Assembly (NCBI RefSeq): GCF_028769735.1
Contig: NC_088172.1
Span: forward strand, 67,294,631-67,358,630
Length of the DNA: 64,000 nt
Direction: 5' to 3'
Origin: Zonotrichia leucophrys gambelii
Lineage: Eukaryota; Chordata; Aves; Passeriformes; Passerellidae
A program made the translations under genes and the position numbers. Below, piece by piece: positions 1 to 13,259 of this stretch (positions are counted from its first letter, which is position 1; each line of letters opens with the position of its first letter). A model generated the notes under the pieces. It ran no database searches. It was given only the letters and a program-made list of their open reading frames with translations, and was not told the origin of the DNA.

Positions 1-620
1 TAGAGACTTGAAAAGGGAAGTCGGAAAAAAAAAAAAAAAGCTGGTCTTTATCATGGTAATTGTAATGAAGCCAAGCTGGAAAAGCGCAGACGAGGGGCTG
101 TGTTACTGCACTGGGGAGTGCCAGGGCAGCATCCCGGGACAGGGAATTAGGGAACCACGCATTTGCTGTGGGGGCTGCTGTCCCTCGGGCATTTCTGTCC
201 TCGCTCGGAGCAGCGATGGAGCGGGAAAAGCGGCAAAGCCCTGGCTGGTTGCGGGCGGGCAGAGCGGGATTTGTGCCTGTGCTGCAGCGGCTGGGAGTGC
301 TCGCGGCCGGGATGGGCTCGGGAGGTGACACCCAGGGCCTGTCCCCGAGCCAGCCGGGCGGGTCTGTGCCCGGGGACACGCTGGGCATGGGCACGGAGCC
401 GATGCAGGGAATAATGGGTGGAGGGAAGTGGTTTCTCAGGGAAGGAACCCCCGTTTCTGTGGGGCCGCCGCCTCCGAGCGGGCACAGCCCCGGGTCCCCT
501 CCTGCGCCGCTGCAATCAGGCTCTAATCAATTAGGCAAATTGACTGCGGGAGTGAGCCATTTCCTACTCCTGGCAGCTACAGCGGCTCCTGTTAACTCCC
601 CACTTCCCAAGAACTCTGGT
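1..620. other. GC-rich, CpG-containing stretch at the left edge; no gene recognised
   Basis: About 60-520 is much richer in G+C and CpG than the sequence that follows. Open frames of 80-170 codons run across it on both strands, but they overlap, have low complexity and resemble no family I know. TAATCAATTA (524-533) is a paired-class homeodomain dimer site (TAATNNATTA). This could be the edge of a regulatory island or of an unseen neighbour. Confidence 0.45.
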
Positions 621-3600
621 CTTCTCCACCTTAGGCTTTTGGGTTTGATTTTTTTTTTCCTTTCAGAGGCGTAAATGAGTAAATGATGAAAAAGCAGAGG
701 AGTTTCTAGCAATTGTGAGCATGCTCTGTTACTGCAGACACCAAAATAATTTCGCCAAGTGTGGGAGGATTTTGGTGATCCTTTAAAAAATTGTTAATTT
801 GGATTCAAAGGGACCAATATTCCAGTTAAGCAGGTATGGGAGCATTTGCTCTTTAAATCCCAGTCGGCCAAAGACAAGGTGCTCATGAGCAGATTGACAT
901 GTACCCAGAGAGCTAGTACTGGATGTATGGATGTAGTTAAATCTGTAGGTGCTACAGGAGGATATGATGTGCCACTTAACAAATATAGCTTCAAAAATCC
1001 TGAGGACAGACATTCCAGATGAAAGTTAAGCTGATGCTCTTCATAGAAGGGAATTATTCCTACCGGGCTCTGCAAGGAGCTCTGCATTAAAAAGTCACCA
1101 AAGTCCCCGGGACTCCACACAGGCGTACTGGGGTGTTAGTGCCAAAGGATGTCACATCTGTTCTTAATCAATATTTTACTATATAAATCAGACTACTGGT
1201 TTCTCAGATTGTTTCCAAAGATGTCACCAGGCTACACTGTTCTCTCTGATTTCATTTGCTGTTTCAGGAGTTTAGTTCACTGTAACCTGTAGCTGGTGCT
1301 AGGTATGGGACAGAGGCATCCCCCACAGTGCTGTATCAGCGGCTTTCCAAAATGTGCAGCTGAGCAGCCCACCAAGTACATGGACCTGCTCCTGTTTCTG
1401 TGCAGCCCTGCCCATTGTTGGGTCTCACTCTAGTGGAACACAGAATGCTGAAAGTGATTTAGAGCGAGTCACCCCCTCCAGTATTTTATAAATTGAAAGT
1501 GGGCTCTGCGTTAAGAAAGATTGCTGAAATCTTCTGAAGCTCAGCTCCAGAGCCTTAGCTTATAGTTGGTCCTGAAGTCACTCAGGAATTTTAGAGATCA
1601 AATAACTTTCATTAGAAATAAAATTACCTTTTTTTTTTTTGCTAGCTTTGCTTCCTTGAAGAGGCAGACAAATAATTCAAGCCACTGAATTCACACAGAA
1701 AAGCAAAATTAAGACCTCAACGAATTTGCCATCATAGGTATATACATATAAAAATTAAAGATTGTTGAGATTAAAAATTGCTGCTCAAAGTAATTAATGA
1801 CAATTTATTTATGCATAGTAAATTACATGTAAATATACATTTCATGCATGAGGGATGCTGTCACACAGTAAAATAATGAAAAGCAGACAGTGTTAGTGAC
1901 AACTCATGTTTGATTGCTGGACCAGTCAGCAGAAGAGGGGAAGTTAAAAGCTATCTATTTTCAGATACATAATATAAAAATGACATTTTGTAAAGAAAAT
2001 TACATCTCCCTACAGCTATTCAAATACAGTAAAAAACTGTAATTAAACCGAAGAGTTTTTACATTGGATCTTTTCTTGTTATAGCATTTCTGAGTCCAAT
2101 GCAATGCTTCATCAAATTAACTGAGTGAATAGGAATTTCAGAAGGTCATTAAATGTCCATTGTTACACAGTATTATACAGACAGTGTTTATCTCCTGATT
2201 TAAATATGGATTTTCCTTTGGGTAAGCTCAGTTTATAATAGTCACAGTGTCTAAATTTTTTTTTTTTTTTTTACTTACAGTTCAAAACCTGTTAAAGAAG
2301 AAATATTTTCAACATGAAAGGCATCTTTTTTATTTACGTTCTTACTATGACATTGTCCAGGAGGTCAATTACTGTTATTCTCTATAAACATATTTAATAT
2401 TGTATTAAGATATATTCAGGTCTTCTGAACTTTATCTAGAAGAGCAAGTAGCTCCACTATTTAACAGACTTAGGTAAGACTTTCAAGGATGTTATTATAC
2501 TAACCTTTGATTTACAAGTATTTGTTTCTGTTTCTCCAGTTGCAAAAATGATGGCAGGGTGCAATTCACAATTGTTGACTACTAAAACAATGGGAAAAAT
2601 TGTCCCAAATATTAAAAATCATTAAAATAATTCACACTAGCGCTCCCATGTTAACTGTGCATGTTTCTGGTAGGTCAGTGGGAAATCTGCCCAGAAGACT
2701 GGAGGGGCAGGAATTCACATCAGTTTTCAACCTCTCCCTGCTATGCATGACTGTTATTGAAAGAAAATGAATACAAAGAAATTGGCAGCAAGCATAAAGT
2801 AATTAATTTAAAATAGTTTTTGGATGTAGATTTCATGTTTTTGTTACCCTACAGGTTAGAAATGCTGTATTGTCAAGTATGAACCATTCTTTTTTTTTAA
2901 TCTTCTAGGCTTTGAAAATGGGGTTTAATATCTCATGATATCTAATACCTACAGATCAGCCTTTCAAGAAAACGATACCAGGAATTTTGCAGAGCACCTG
3001 TTTTCAGGTATGAGTTCAGAACTGTAGTAAAACCAGGGGCAGTAAGCTTTTATTATTATAGTACACCATAAAAAGAAATTCTGAATATTTACTACTGAAA
3101 AGATAAATGAAAGTCAAAGGGAAAATCTGAGAGTAAAGGCCTATTTTGTTTAAATTAATTTCTGATTTTTTTTAATATATTAATGTCAGATATTTGATTA
3201 ATAAACCATTATTTCAAGAAACAAAACAGAACAAAGTAATAAATACATACTTCCTTTATTTAGCAAATATTTTACTGAATATCAAAACTGGCAAAATCCA
3301 TGAACAGCTTATGATAATCTCAGGCTGTGGGACATTCTTACTGAGTTCAGGGATGTATGGCTCTTCTTAAGAGACAAAACCTTTAAATACTATTCTTTCA
3401 TTAACTTCTTTTGCATTATTCCTCCAACTGCTTCTTCATACTGTGTACTCAACTAGCAGCATGCATGAAGGTATTAATTGTAAGTGTTACTCTGGTTCAG
3501 GAAGCACACACAAAACAGTAGCAAATTTGCACAGCACTTTTCATATATATTGTTAAGCACCTATTTTAAGCATCTCACCTTCTCTATCTTGGCTCTCCTC

Positions 3601-5275
3601 TGTCACTTATGATGGTTCCAGGCTGGTGAACTCAGAACTGAGTTAGCCATGAACCTCACTGCCCACATCAACTGGCAGAAATGTGCTTTCTCATTCTTTC
3701 CAAAATCCAGTCTAAATCTATGGTCTGGGCAAGAGGATGGGGAACAGTTCCAGTAGCTAACAGACGTTTCCAGCCAAAGCTTGAAAGGTGCATTCAGTTC
3801 TGAGCATGTTATTGATTGTGATTGGATTTGATGCCATTTAGCTGTGTCCACTGTTCGGTTAGGAAGATGCAGAACTGCTTTTCATTACTCAGTTTTGTTT
3901 TTCCTCTTATCCCAAGGCAGACTATTTGTTTCCAAGACAGCATAAATCACCAAATGTCACTGAGAAAGTGAGGAGGAAAACAGAAAGGAGCACCAGGGAG
4001 AGCACTGCAAGAGCTCTTCCAAAGCATGCAAAGCTTTCTATGAATTGTGAAATTAAGATGACAGTGTTACAGAAATGTGAGTATATTTTGTCCACACAAT
4101 GGTTTGAATCAGTACATTTCCTAGATCAGAGCCTTTCTCTATCTAAAGTTTATGTCTCCAAGAGTAATAGTAGTTCCTGTGAGTAAAATGCTTATATTCT
4201 TTCATTTTCTTGTATTTTCTCCTTCATCTTCTGAAAGCATAAACATGATTTATTATAAACAGTAAGGTTTCCAACGCCCTTTTCTTTTTGTAACTGGTTC
4301 AGAACAATGCAGTACTGAAAGTAATCACACATTCAAATACAAGTAGGTGTGAGCTTTCAAATATACTGAAAGTGAATATTCAGAACATCACATCCTGGTG
4401 TTTGCTTCTGATGTTAAAAACCTGCTGTGCAAACCAGGATGCATGTTTTCAAAAGTCTATAACTTTGTCATTTTGAAGCCAGATTTCTTCAAACAGAGCA
4501 AGGCACATATTTACCATCCAAGGATTTGTGCCATTTGTGCTGACTTTGGTACCCTTAATAGAAACTAATTTTGAATTTCCTTGAATGCAAAAGTACATGC
4601 AAATAAAATTTTCACAGCTCATTTTTAGATAAATTAGTTTAGGTGCTCTGAGAAATATTTTACTAATTTACTCTTTGCTTGAGGTCAGGAAGGTTTGATG
4701 TTGTCCTACCAGAGAAGACATGATCTAAGAACAGGAAGAGACAGAAAGTAGTTTATTATGTAATAAAGAAAATGTATATCTAATAAAATTGTATTGCCAA
4801 CATAGCATTATGCTGTAAATATTTAAATTAGGTCAATGAAATGAATTGTTTATAATGTGCCTTTTCAGAGGTGTATTTTAAATGTCTTGCAGAAATCCAG
4901 TGCCAGTGTTTTAGCCTGACAAGAAATAAACCTTTGACTATTCAGGACATGGCTCTGAGGCATCCAGTGCAGGTATGTTGCTCCTCCTCATTGATTCCAC
5001 ACAATCATGTTTGGTTCCATGAGTCTCTTGAACCAAGTTTGGAAGCTTTGCCTAATTTGAAGAGAGGTTTGGATTTGACTTTGTACTCAAGTCTGAATGC
5101 AGCAACATACAGACTTCAACTCTGTGGCTCTATATAGGAATGCACATACTGTTACTAACACTTTTTTCCCTAAAATGTAGTACTAGGAACTTTAAAAATA
5201 CAGGTTTTGGGAATCTGGTTAGGAGTAGATCTGAGGAAAAATGAGAATTCATGAATTTTGAAATATATTCTCCTT
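621..5275. other. AT-rich intergenic DNA
   Basis: No coding region or RNA gene was recognised. It holds only short poly-T runs (for example 1629-1640 and 2256-2272) and small frames under 90 codons without family resemblance. It lies 17-21 kb upstream of TBXT and may contain distal enhancers, but none can be identified here. Confidence 0.7.
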
Positions 5276-5412
5276 CTTGAACAAAAAAACCAACCAACAA
5301 CAAAAAAACAACAAAACAAACCCAAATCAACCAACCAACCAAAAAAAACCCAGAAACAAAAAACCCAAACAAAACAAACAAAAAAAACCATTTAATCCCC
5401 CCCTCCCAAACA
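5276..5412. repeat. A/C-rich low-complexity tract
   Basis: Almost only A and C on the + strand (repeats of AAC, CAAA and CCAACC). Open frames across it give artificial Lys/Asn/Pro-rich or Phe/Val/Trp-rich peptides. Confidence 0.9.
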
Positions 5413-8400
5413 AACAAAGAAGAGTAAAATATTTCTATCTCACCAAAAAGTCCCCCACTAAATTACTGATTTTTTTGGCTCTGATAGTGTTATTTTCATT
5501 TGCTGTAAAGACACCAAGTGCTGTGGATCAGCTTGGTTAACCTGTATTGTTCTGACTCAGAGGGGCTGTAACTCAAAAAGAGGTAAGAAAGAGAAGCACA
5601 GGGTGCCTCTGTCAGGCTCCCACATCACCCCATGCTCCTGTGGTACTCTCACTCAGGAATCCTCCCCTCACCATTGGGGGAAGCTCCTTGCATCCTACCA
5701 AAAACAGGATGTGCAGTCCAGCCAAGGAAGCCCCATCAGAAATAAGCCACCATCCTTATGTAGAATCCAGCTGCAAGGCAGGTGTTGTACTTGGCTCCAA
5801 ACATTTAGACTGGTTTAACAAACAGTAGTACTGGAACTCAGATTTGACTTAAAACTGGATTATTTTGCATTGATTTTTCCAATTCAAGTTATACATATTC
5901 AGTGAAAATGCCTATTTTTGCAAATACTGCATTTTTCTCCCTTCTTAATTAAGTAGCAAAGTACTAAAGTATTTTTAAATGGGCTGATGTAACTATGATG
6001 ATGACATAGCTGTTGTTCAGGACTAACTGATACTATTAATTTACATGGCTTAATTCTTCAGTGTAATGGTGACATTTTGTTTGGTTTTTTAACTTTAATT
6101 AGCTAAATCAAGATTTACTGATTGGACTCATCAGATCAAGAAAAATCTCCTAAACTGAAAAGGAATTACTAAAATACAGAAGCGAGAAATTACCTTTTTA
6201 TTAATTCCCCAAAATCTTCATCAGATACACACTATCTATAAATACCTGGAATTTCTGGTATTAATGATCATCCTGGCCTTACATGAAGACAAGAATTTTT
6301 GCCACTTTTTATCTTCTTTTTCTGCAGCAAATCTCTGAAGTAATTTTTCAGAATGGTTGATATTGCTGCAACTCAAAGCGTAACCTGCTGTAATGAGACT
6401 TGAGTTTCTCCATTTGGCTAACACACTTCCAGCACTGAAAATCACAGTACCAGTGACTTTTTTCTTTATTTTGTACCACAACTAAATTGGAGGAAAAAGT
6501 CTAAGACCTTCCATGTATCAGTAGCAGTGCCAGCAACAAAACTGAGTATGAAACAATAAATTCACCTTTCCAGGAAACAGTAAAAATAAGCATATTTAGA
6601 AGTATGTTAATATTCTTGGTATGTTGCAAAACGTGGTTTTCAGTTTTATTTTTTGGAACTCTTCCTACCTCACGCATGAGTGGGCTGTTTTACACTCTCA
6701 TGGAAATAAACCATGGTAGCAGAGACAATACCTTCAGCTGTATGAGGGAACACAACTCTTGCAATGGGAGAGATGAGAGCACTTTAAGGGGAGAAGAAAA
6801 AAGAAAAAACCTCTCGTAGGTGAGTCACCATTTTTAACCAGAAGCATCCACTGAGAGCTAGCTAATTAAAAAATTAGAAAGTTAATAATTTATGATGGAG
6901 AAGAAAATAGGTAAGCTCCAGAAAGTTATGTGAGATAACAAACCCAACTTTAAGATGGGTAAAACTGGTTGCCTCACTCTTCAGAACATGAAAGGGACAG
7001 ACAAAATATTTTTCCTGTCACAGCTGTAAATTGCAAGGTAAATTTAGCCAGGTACCTAAAGCATCTTTTTTGGTGTCTGAGGACTGCCTGGCCAACTCTC
7101 AGTTCATTTAAGCAAGGATAAAGTCAAAGTGCCAGCAACTCCCCCTCAAATGCTGCAAGGAAAACCCCCCAGCAGGTATTAGCAGCCCATGTTTGGCGGC
7201 CACTGCTACACGACCAAGCCTTTGGAGGGTACCTACCACACTGCAAAAGAGATTGAGTTTAAGGCTTGGTCACTAGCAGCACAGGGATGAGTGTGTAAGG
7301 GCAGTGCAACTTCACTGCAGCAAAATGAATCTACAGGACAAGTTCATTTTTTACTTCCAGAAATCGCTGCTTGTTTTGTTTCTCTTGCACAAGAAAAAAG
7401 CATGTCTCAAAGCAGAGCAACTGAAATAAGACAAGTGTAAAAAGTGAAGCCAGCAATGAGTATTCACAAAAGAACAAAAATAGGATTGGTCAGCCTGTTT
7501 TGCAAGAGCATGGCTGTTCGAGTAATTTGTGTTCCCAGGAAGAATCTTCCTGAGTTTCATAGTGCTCTCTTTTGAACCATGTTTTTTTTCAGATTCAGTC
7601 AAGAAATTGAAGTTTAATTCAATTTTACAACTGAAGAGTTTAACCCCCAAGATAGCTTCATTTCCAGCTACCAGATTCAGAGTTCCAAGTACAACAGATA
7701 AAGAGCTGGAAAAAAAAATTCATCCATGATCAGTCAAGAAAATTTTCCAGCTTTTACTAATCTTTTAAAATAAAACTAAAAAAACCAAAAAGTTTTAGCA
7801 AAAGAAGGTATCCTATTTTTTTGCCTCACTATCCAGGCAACAAGTCAGGGAATAAAAATGCTGTTTACAACAGAGATGCAACCTTACAAAAGAAATTAGT
7901 AAAGACGCACTTTGTGGAAGTCACCTAAAATTCAGAACAAAGGTTGTGAGATTTTTAAATAGTATATTTCTGATCTTAACTGCTAATAAAAGTGGGTACT
8001 AATTGTCAGGCCCGAGAGTTATATGGGAGGGACAATTAACATGTTGTTCTGTTTTTGAAGTATCTGTCTGCATTAACATAGGGCATTGTAGTGCAGATTA
8101 CATTGAAATGCTGACTACTCTGCTGTAATATTGCCAAGAAGAAAACAGTCCTACAGCAAAGAACTGATATTAGTTAACTTAGAAAAGGTGAGTATTGCTC
8201 TGGTTTTGATATTTTAGATGGTCTGCTTGATAAGTAAATAGATATATTAATTTCTCACACGGATTTGACATTTCCTTTCACAAGTAAATGGTTTCCACTA
8301 GGAGTTTTTAACCTAAAACAAAGCAGTTTTGTATACAAACAATGCAAAAGTTGTGACATTAATGCCAACTTCTCCCTGCTAAATCTCACAGGATAAAAAA

Positions 8401-8640
8401 AAAATTAAGTTTTAGATTTTAGTTTTAGAGCAAAATCATGTTGCTGTTGGTCAGGTTAGTTTTCTTTGCAGCAGTCAGCCCTAAGAGAAACCAGTGCTTC
8501 TGACCTGCTGACAAATTACATTTAGATCAATGTAGATCAACGAAGTCAGTATTTTCTATAGCCTTGGCCATATTAGATTTTCAACTTCACAATTTCGTAT
8601 CTAGTTGTTTTTGTCCAAAGTGCCAAACAAAGAGAGGAAA
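5413..8640. other. AT-rich intergenic DNA
   Basis: Nothing beyond AT-rich single-copy-looking sequence was seen. The small frames on either strand (60-100 codons) match nothing I recognise. Confidence 0.7.
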
Positions 8641-9100
8641 AGGGGACAGTTAATTGCCACAAGCAGAGCAAAGGAAGCATGTTTGCACATGCTAATCAGT
8701 TCCCTCTGAGTGTTTTCGTTTTCCCCTTCGTGGATGCAGGCAGAGTGGGTAGGAACAACAAGGAGCAACTTCTAACCCCACAGCTCTGCTTCTTCCATCA
8801 TTCCCCCTTGCCCTTTGTTCTCTCCTGCAAACAAAGGAGTTTCTCCCACCGGGTTTCTCCTCAGCCTACCAGGTCTGGCTCCTTTCTGCTCCCATTCCCC
8901 CGTGGTCCCTTCCCCCACGGCCTTGTCTGTCTCCTGCCCGTTCCCACTGCTTTTCCATCCTCCCTCCCATCACTGCTGGCTCTTTGTTCCCACAGGGCTC
9001 TGGAGGTGTGCCGCAGGAGCTCAGCTCTTTCTTTTTAATTAATTTTATTTCTTTTTTTCTTCTTTTCTTTTTTATTTTATTTTTTCAGGGAGGAAACATG
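8641..9100. other. Pyrimidine-rich stretch
   Basis: Strong C/T bias from about 8780 to 9000 on the + strand, then a T-rich tract at 9037-9090. An open frame of 119 codons here is made of the biased composition (Pro, Ser, Phe, Leu) and is not supported as a gene. Confidence 0.6.
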
Positions 9101-12100
9101 GAACATTTGAAGGCCCACTGACTGCATATGAGAAGACAGCAGAGAAAAGCAGCAACCATCATATGCCTTAAGAAAATGCTAGCATTAAACACAGCCATGT
9201 TTTCCTCTAGAAGATGCACAAGTCCCAAGAAAGACAGTATGCAACTTGCATGCAGCTGTGACAGATTGCTGTGTAAGTGATCTGTGCAAGACTAAGAACT
9301 TTCCTTCACAGCAAGTTTAACAACATTTTAAGAAAAGCCTTTATATCTGTAAAGGAAAAAGAAGAGGGTGGGGGTGAAGCTGCCTCATAAGGCTTTCAGA
9401 GAGCTCTTACCCATAGAAATAATGAATGTATTTTCAAATCTGTGTACAGATGTTTCACAAGGAGCTACAGCTTTCTGCAGAGGAGTACAGCAATGCCTCA
9501 CTCAGGTGCACAGTATTAACCTGCTGCCATGAAGGTGGTCTGGGTAAGAGTGCTATGTTCTCTTTGAAAAGGAAGAAAAAGCACTGCTATCATCTTCCCA
9601 GCTTTGGCAGGGCAAATGCCAAATTTTTCAACAAAACAATAAAAAACAACTTTCACCACTACCAATAATTTGATTAGGAGCATAACAGCAAAAACAAGTT
9701 TAAGCAACCAAGAGAAAATGTTTACCAAGTGCTGTGTCTGTTCTTACCTATTTAAAAATTAACTATATCCTGGCCAAATCCAGGACATAAAGAAAAGTAG
9801 GACTGGAAATGAAGCCCTTTTTATTTCTAATCATGTTCTTCAAAAGTCCTGCCTGCTTCCAGGCTATGCTTGAGAGAATCATGTGTAACTTGAAACTGAG
9901 TTAATGGAACAAGCAGTAGTCAGAGCAGCCCAGCTTAGATTGCATGGCAGTGCTGAGGAAGCTGAAGGTGCCTACAAATTTGTTATCCCTAATATCAAAG
10001 ATCAAAAGAGTAAAGTGCTGCTCTGCAGCACAGCACATAAATTACTTTATAAGGGAATTCTCATGCATCCTGATGAGTCTATGAGAACTGGCAGACACTA
10101 ATAGGCAGTAAAATAATTTCTCTAGAAGTTCACTTCTGCAGTTTGTTTGCATACCTCTCTGGGATAGAAGTGAAATTTGCTAGTGTTTCCCCCTGAATCC
10201 TCCTCCCATGCCTTGAAAACAATGAAATTCTATTTGAATTAGGACAACAGGAGAGGCAATTTAAAGGGGCACTAAAGATTCAGTCTCTTAATCACAACTG
10301 TGACAAAATGCTGTTATCCTTGCCAGCAATTCCCTGGCAATTTACAGTACTCCAGTGTAAAAGGAGGAGACCTTGCATTGCAAAGAAACCTGACTAGATA
10401 ACCAGGTCTTCATCCACTGATTCCCCTTTCCTGGCACATTGCACACATCCTGGGGATCACCAGGCACTCTGCCATCCTGAAGCCATTCAGGAGCTACATT
10501 CTGACCCTGACATTGAATTTAAAGTTATTTAGAAAGTGAAGTTAGTGCAGCGGCTGGCTTCTGAATAACCCATTTAATGAGGAGGGCATTTCAGTAGGAC
10601 TGTGTGAATGCACACCAGCAGCCCCATTAGGCTGCAATAGCACCTCAAGAGTTTTTAACATAGGGGCAACCTAAAACCACTCTGCCTGAACTGTGGTTTC
10701 TGCTGCTCCCCAAAAGGGATCCTCTTCCTGCATATAGGATAGAAATTAAATTGTTGGGCAGGTTTCCCCTGCAAGGTCCTGCAACCCTGGGTTGCCACAG
10801 GTCTAAGAGTTGTTTTAGCGTATAAAAAAAGAAATACATAATTAGTAATTTGAGAAACATCCGAGGACTTTGAAGATAACATCCCAAAGCAAAGAAGACC
10901 TCAAGAAAGAGTTAAGATTTTTTTCTTTTATGTCACTGATGGGCTGATTTCCTGCTGAACAATTGCTCAAATGTAACAAAAAAAATGTTGGATAGACAAT
11001 GGTAAGTTAAATAGAGTTAAATAAAGACATATTTTTAATATCTGCAATATAACTGAAGCTAAGTTAAAATATAAGGAAAAGCAGGTTGTGTAAAGGCCAG
11101 GAAAATACCCCAAGGATCAATATGAACTTCAAAAGGTTGTGATGTTTTCAACAACTTGTTAATTGCTGGTATATGAGTAAGTGCCAAACCCAAATCATTG
11201 CTTCAAATTGTGCTCCAGAGCAAAACACACAGAAATTTCCAACCTTTGTGAAGCAACACAAATAAAAGACTCCACATACTTGTGGGTGATTTTTGAATTA
11301 TTGTAATTCTTATGACTCTCATAGGTTGCTTTGCAAAAGAATCTCTACTTTCATTACCAATCACTGCTGCTTTCAGGCCTTGAATATTTGAATCTTAGCA
11401 TTCTTCCTGTGAGATGCTTAAGTAACTAGAAACTGCAGATATGTGTTTTTAGCCTCTAATCTGGACACTTTTGTCAAGAGAAAAACTATTAAATTACCGT
11501 AGCTGTTCTTTGGGCAAAACTCGTAAGCCATCTATTACCTGTGTTCCTTTAGGGTGAAAACATTCTCAGATAGGTTTACCTATTTCTTTTGCTTCTCTCT
11601 TTAAAACTAGCTGATGGGAAAGGGCAGAAGAAATGTTAAGTGTGATTAACTTATTTTGAAGCATATTTCTAAGCCAGCATCCCTTTCCAGAATAGCATAT
11701 TTCTGCTGACAGCCTTTTTATACAAGATCTTCAGCCAGTTTTCCATGTGCAGTTTCTGTCACCCTGTAAGAATAATTTCCTTTTCCTATGAGGTTTTCTA
11801 GAGTTATTAATTTATGTAGAATGAAGAAAGTAATTTCAAAACAGATATGAAGTGGGCAATTGCTTTTCCCTTCCTGAGGCTGCCGTGGGTTTGTTCTCTG
11901 GAAGTAGAATCTCACCTCTCAGCTGAGGATTTCCAGCCGCAGGAGTTTCTCAGGAGAGCTCTTCAGCTGCAAGTGGAAGGGAAGATAGAGCTCCTGAAGC
12001 CACCTCAGGATTTCTACTTGGAAGCCTAGTAACAAAACACTGAAGTGAAAATAATTTGAAGTATTTGGGATTTAGTGTCAAAGTTTCTCAATTGAGGCAT

Positions 12101-13259
12101 CTCAAATATATCCATTGAAAACATCCTCCTGTCCATTACTGTCCAGGTACTATTCAGTGTTTCTGATCAAATGATGTATTAGTTGGTCTGAGGCTGTTGA
12201 AGCATCATTTCTAATAGTTCATAGCATCCTTTATAAATAATTTGGTTCTGGAGATTCTCACATTGCTTTCTTAACTCTGAGATAATTTACAGACAATTTT
12301 GTCTTTTCTGAAAAATACCTAAAAACTGTGGCTCTTGTTTTGAATCATGCTTGAAGTTTAATCCAAATTTTTATAGAGGGAGACAAAACTTCTCTCCACC
12401 AACACTTTAAATATGTTAGGGATCACTGTTTTCCTCTGGTATCTCTTTGAGTCAGAATGTTGACAATGTTAGGAAAACTAATTTTTTTGGAGAAGGACTC
12501 AAGGGTAAGATTTTATTCAGTTTGCATCCTTCAGGTTGTTTCTGCAAGGCTCTCTGAAGAATGAGCACTTGTCTTCTCTGTCCTTCAGGACAGCCGGTTG
12601 ATATCTATAAGGCTTCCTGGAGCTCTGCTTCCTCTTGGAAGGAAATCTGGAATTCTGTGTGTATTTAGTTGTTTTCTTCTATATTCTTGGGGTTTTTTTA
12701 CTGTAATGTTCAAGATAAAAATATATCAAAATTCTGTGGTGAAAATTAGGCAATTCAATAACTTAATTTCTGCTTAAGACTTCTTTAGCCAGTGCATTGA
12801 TCATATCACAATGAATTTTGTCAGTAAAGCTGAGAATATGCTTTCTGTGTCTGAAGGCAGGTGGGAAATGGAGTTTGTGGGGGCTGAATTATCCTGGTTT
12901 TCTACAGTTCTTGGGGAATTGTAGGTATTTAGCACCCCTGATTGACAGGTAACTTATTTAGATGTTTAATTGTAGGCAGTCAGGATGAATTTTGAGTTAT
13001 TTTTCTTCCTTGAGTTTGGATATGAGTGAGGAAAGGGTGGCATTTTATGTCTTGTAAGATGTAAAAGCATGGAGGGAAAGAGCTGGTTTGAGGCTGCATA
13101 GCAGGATATGCCTGGAAGGAATGGGGTTAAAGCTAAGCAGAGTAGTATGCCTGCCCCATAGGAGAAAAAATCTTGCAAACAAGATGCATTTATCTGTAAG
13201 TGTGTTTTCCAAGAACCAAAGAAAATGCTAACATACATGGACTTTCAAAAGTACTCTGT
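9101..13259. other. Intergenic DNA
   Basis: No gene recognised. The segment 10500-10640 has a more balanced composition and homeodomain-like cores (CATTTAATGAGG) and could be a conserved non-coding element. That is inference only. Confidence 0.65.

Noticed and set aside
168..674. 168-codon frame at the GC-rich left edge, considered as PRR18 or another neighbour
   Set aside because: No recognisable domain and equally long frames overlap on both strands; no match to the expected neighbours is visible.
5130..5417. Hydrophobic - strand frame resembling a membrane segment
   Set aside because: Produced by the A/C-rich low-complexity tract read in reverse.
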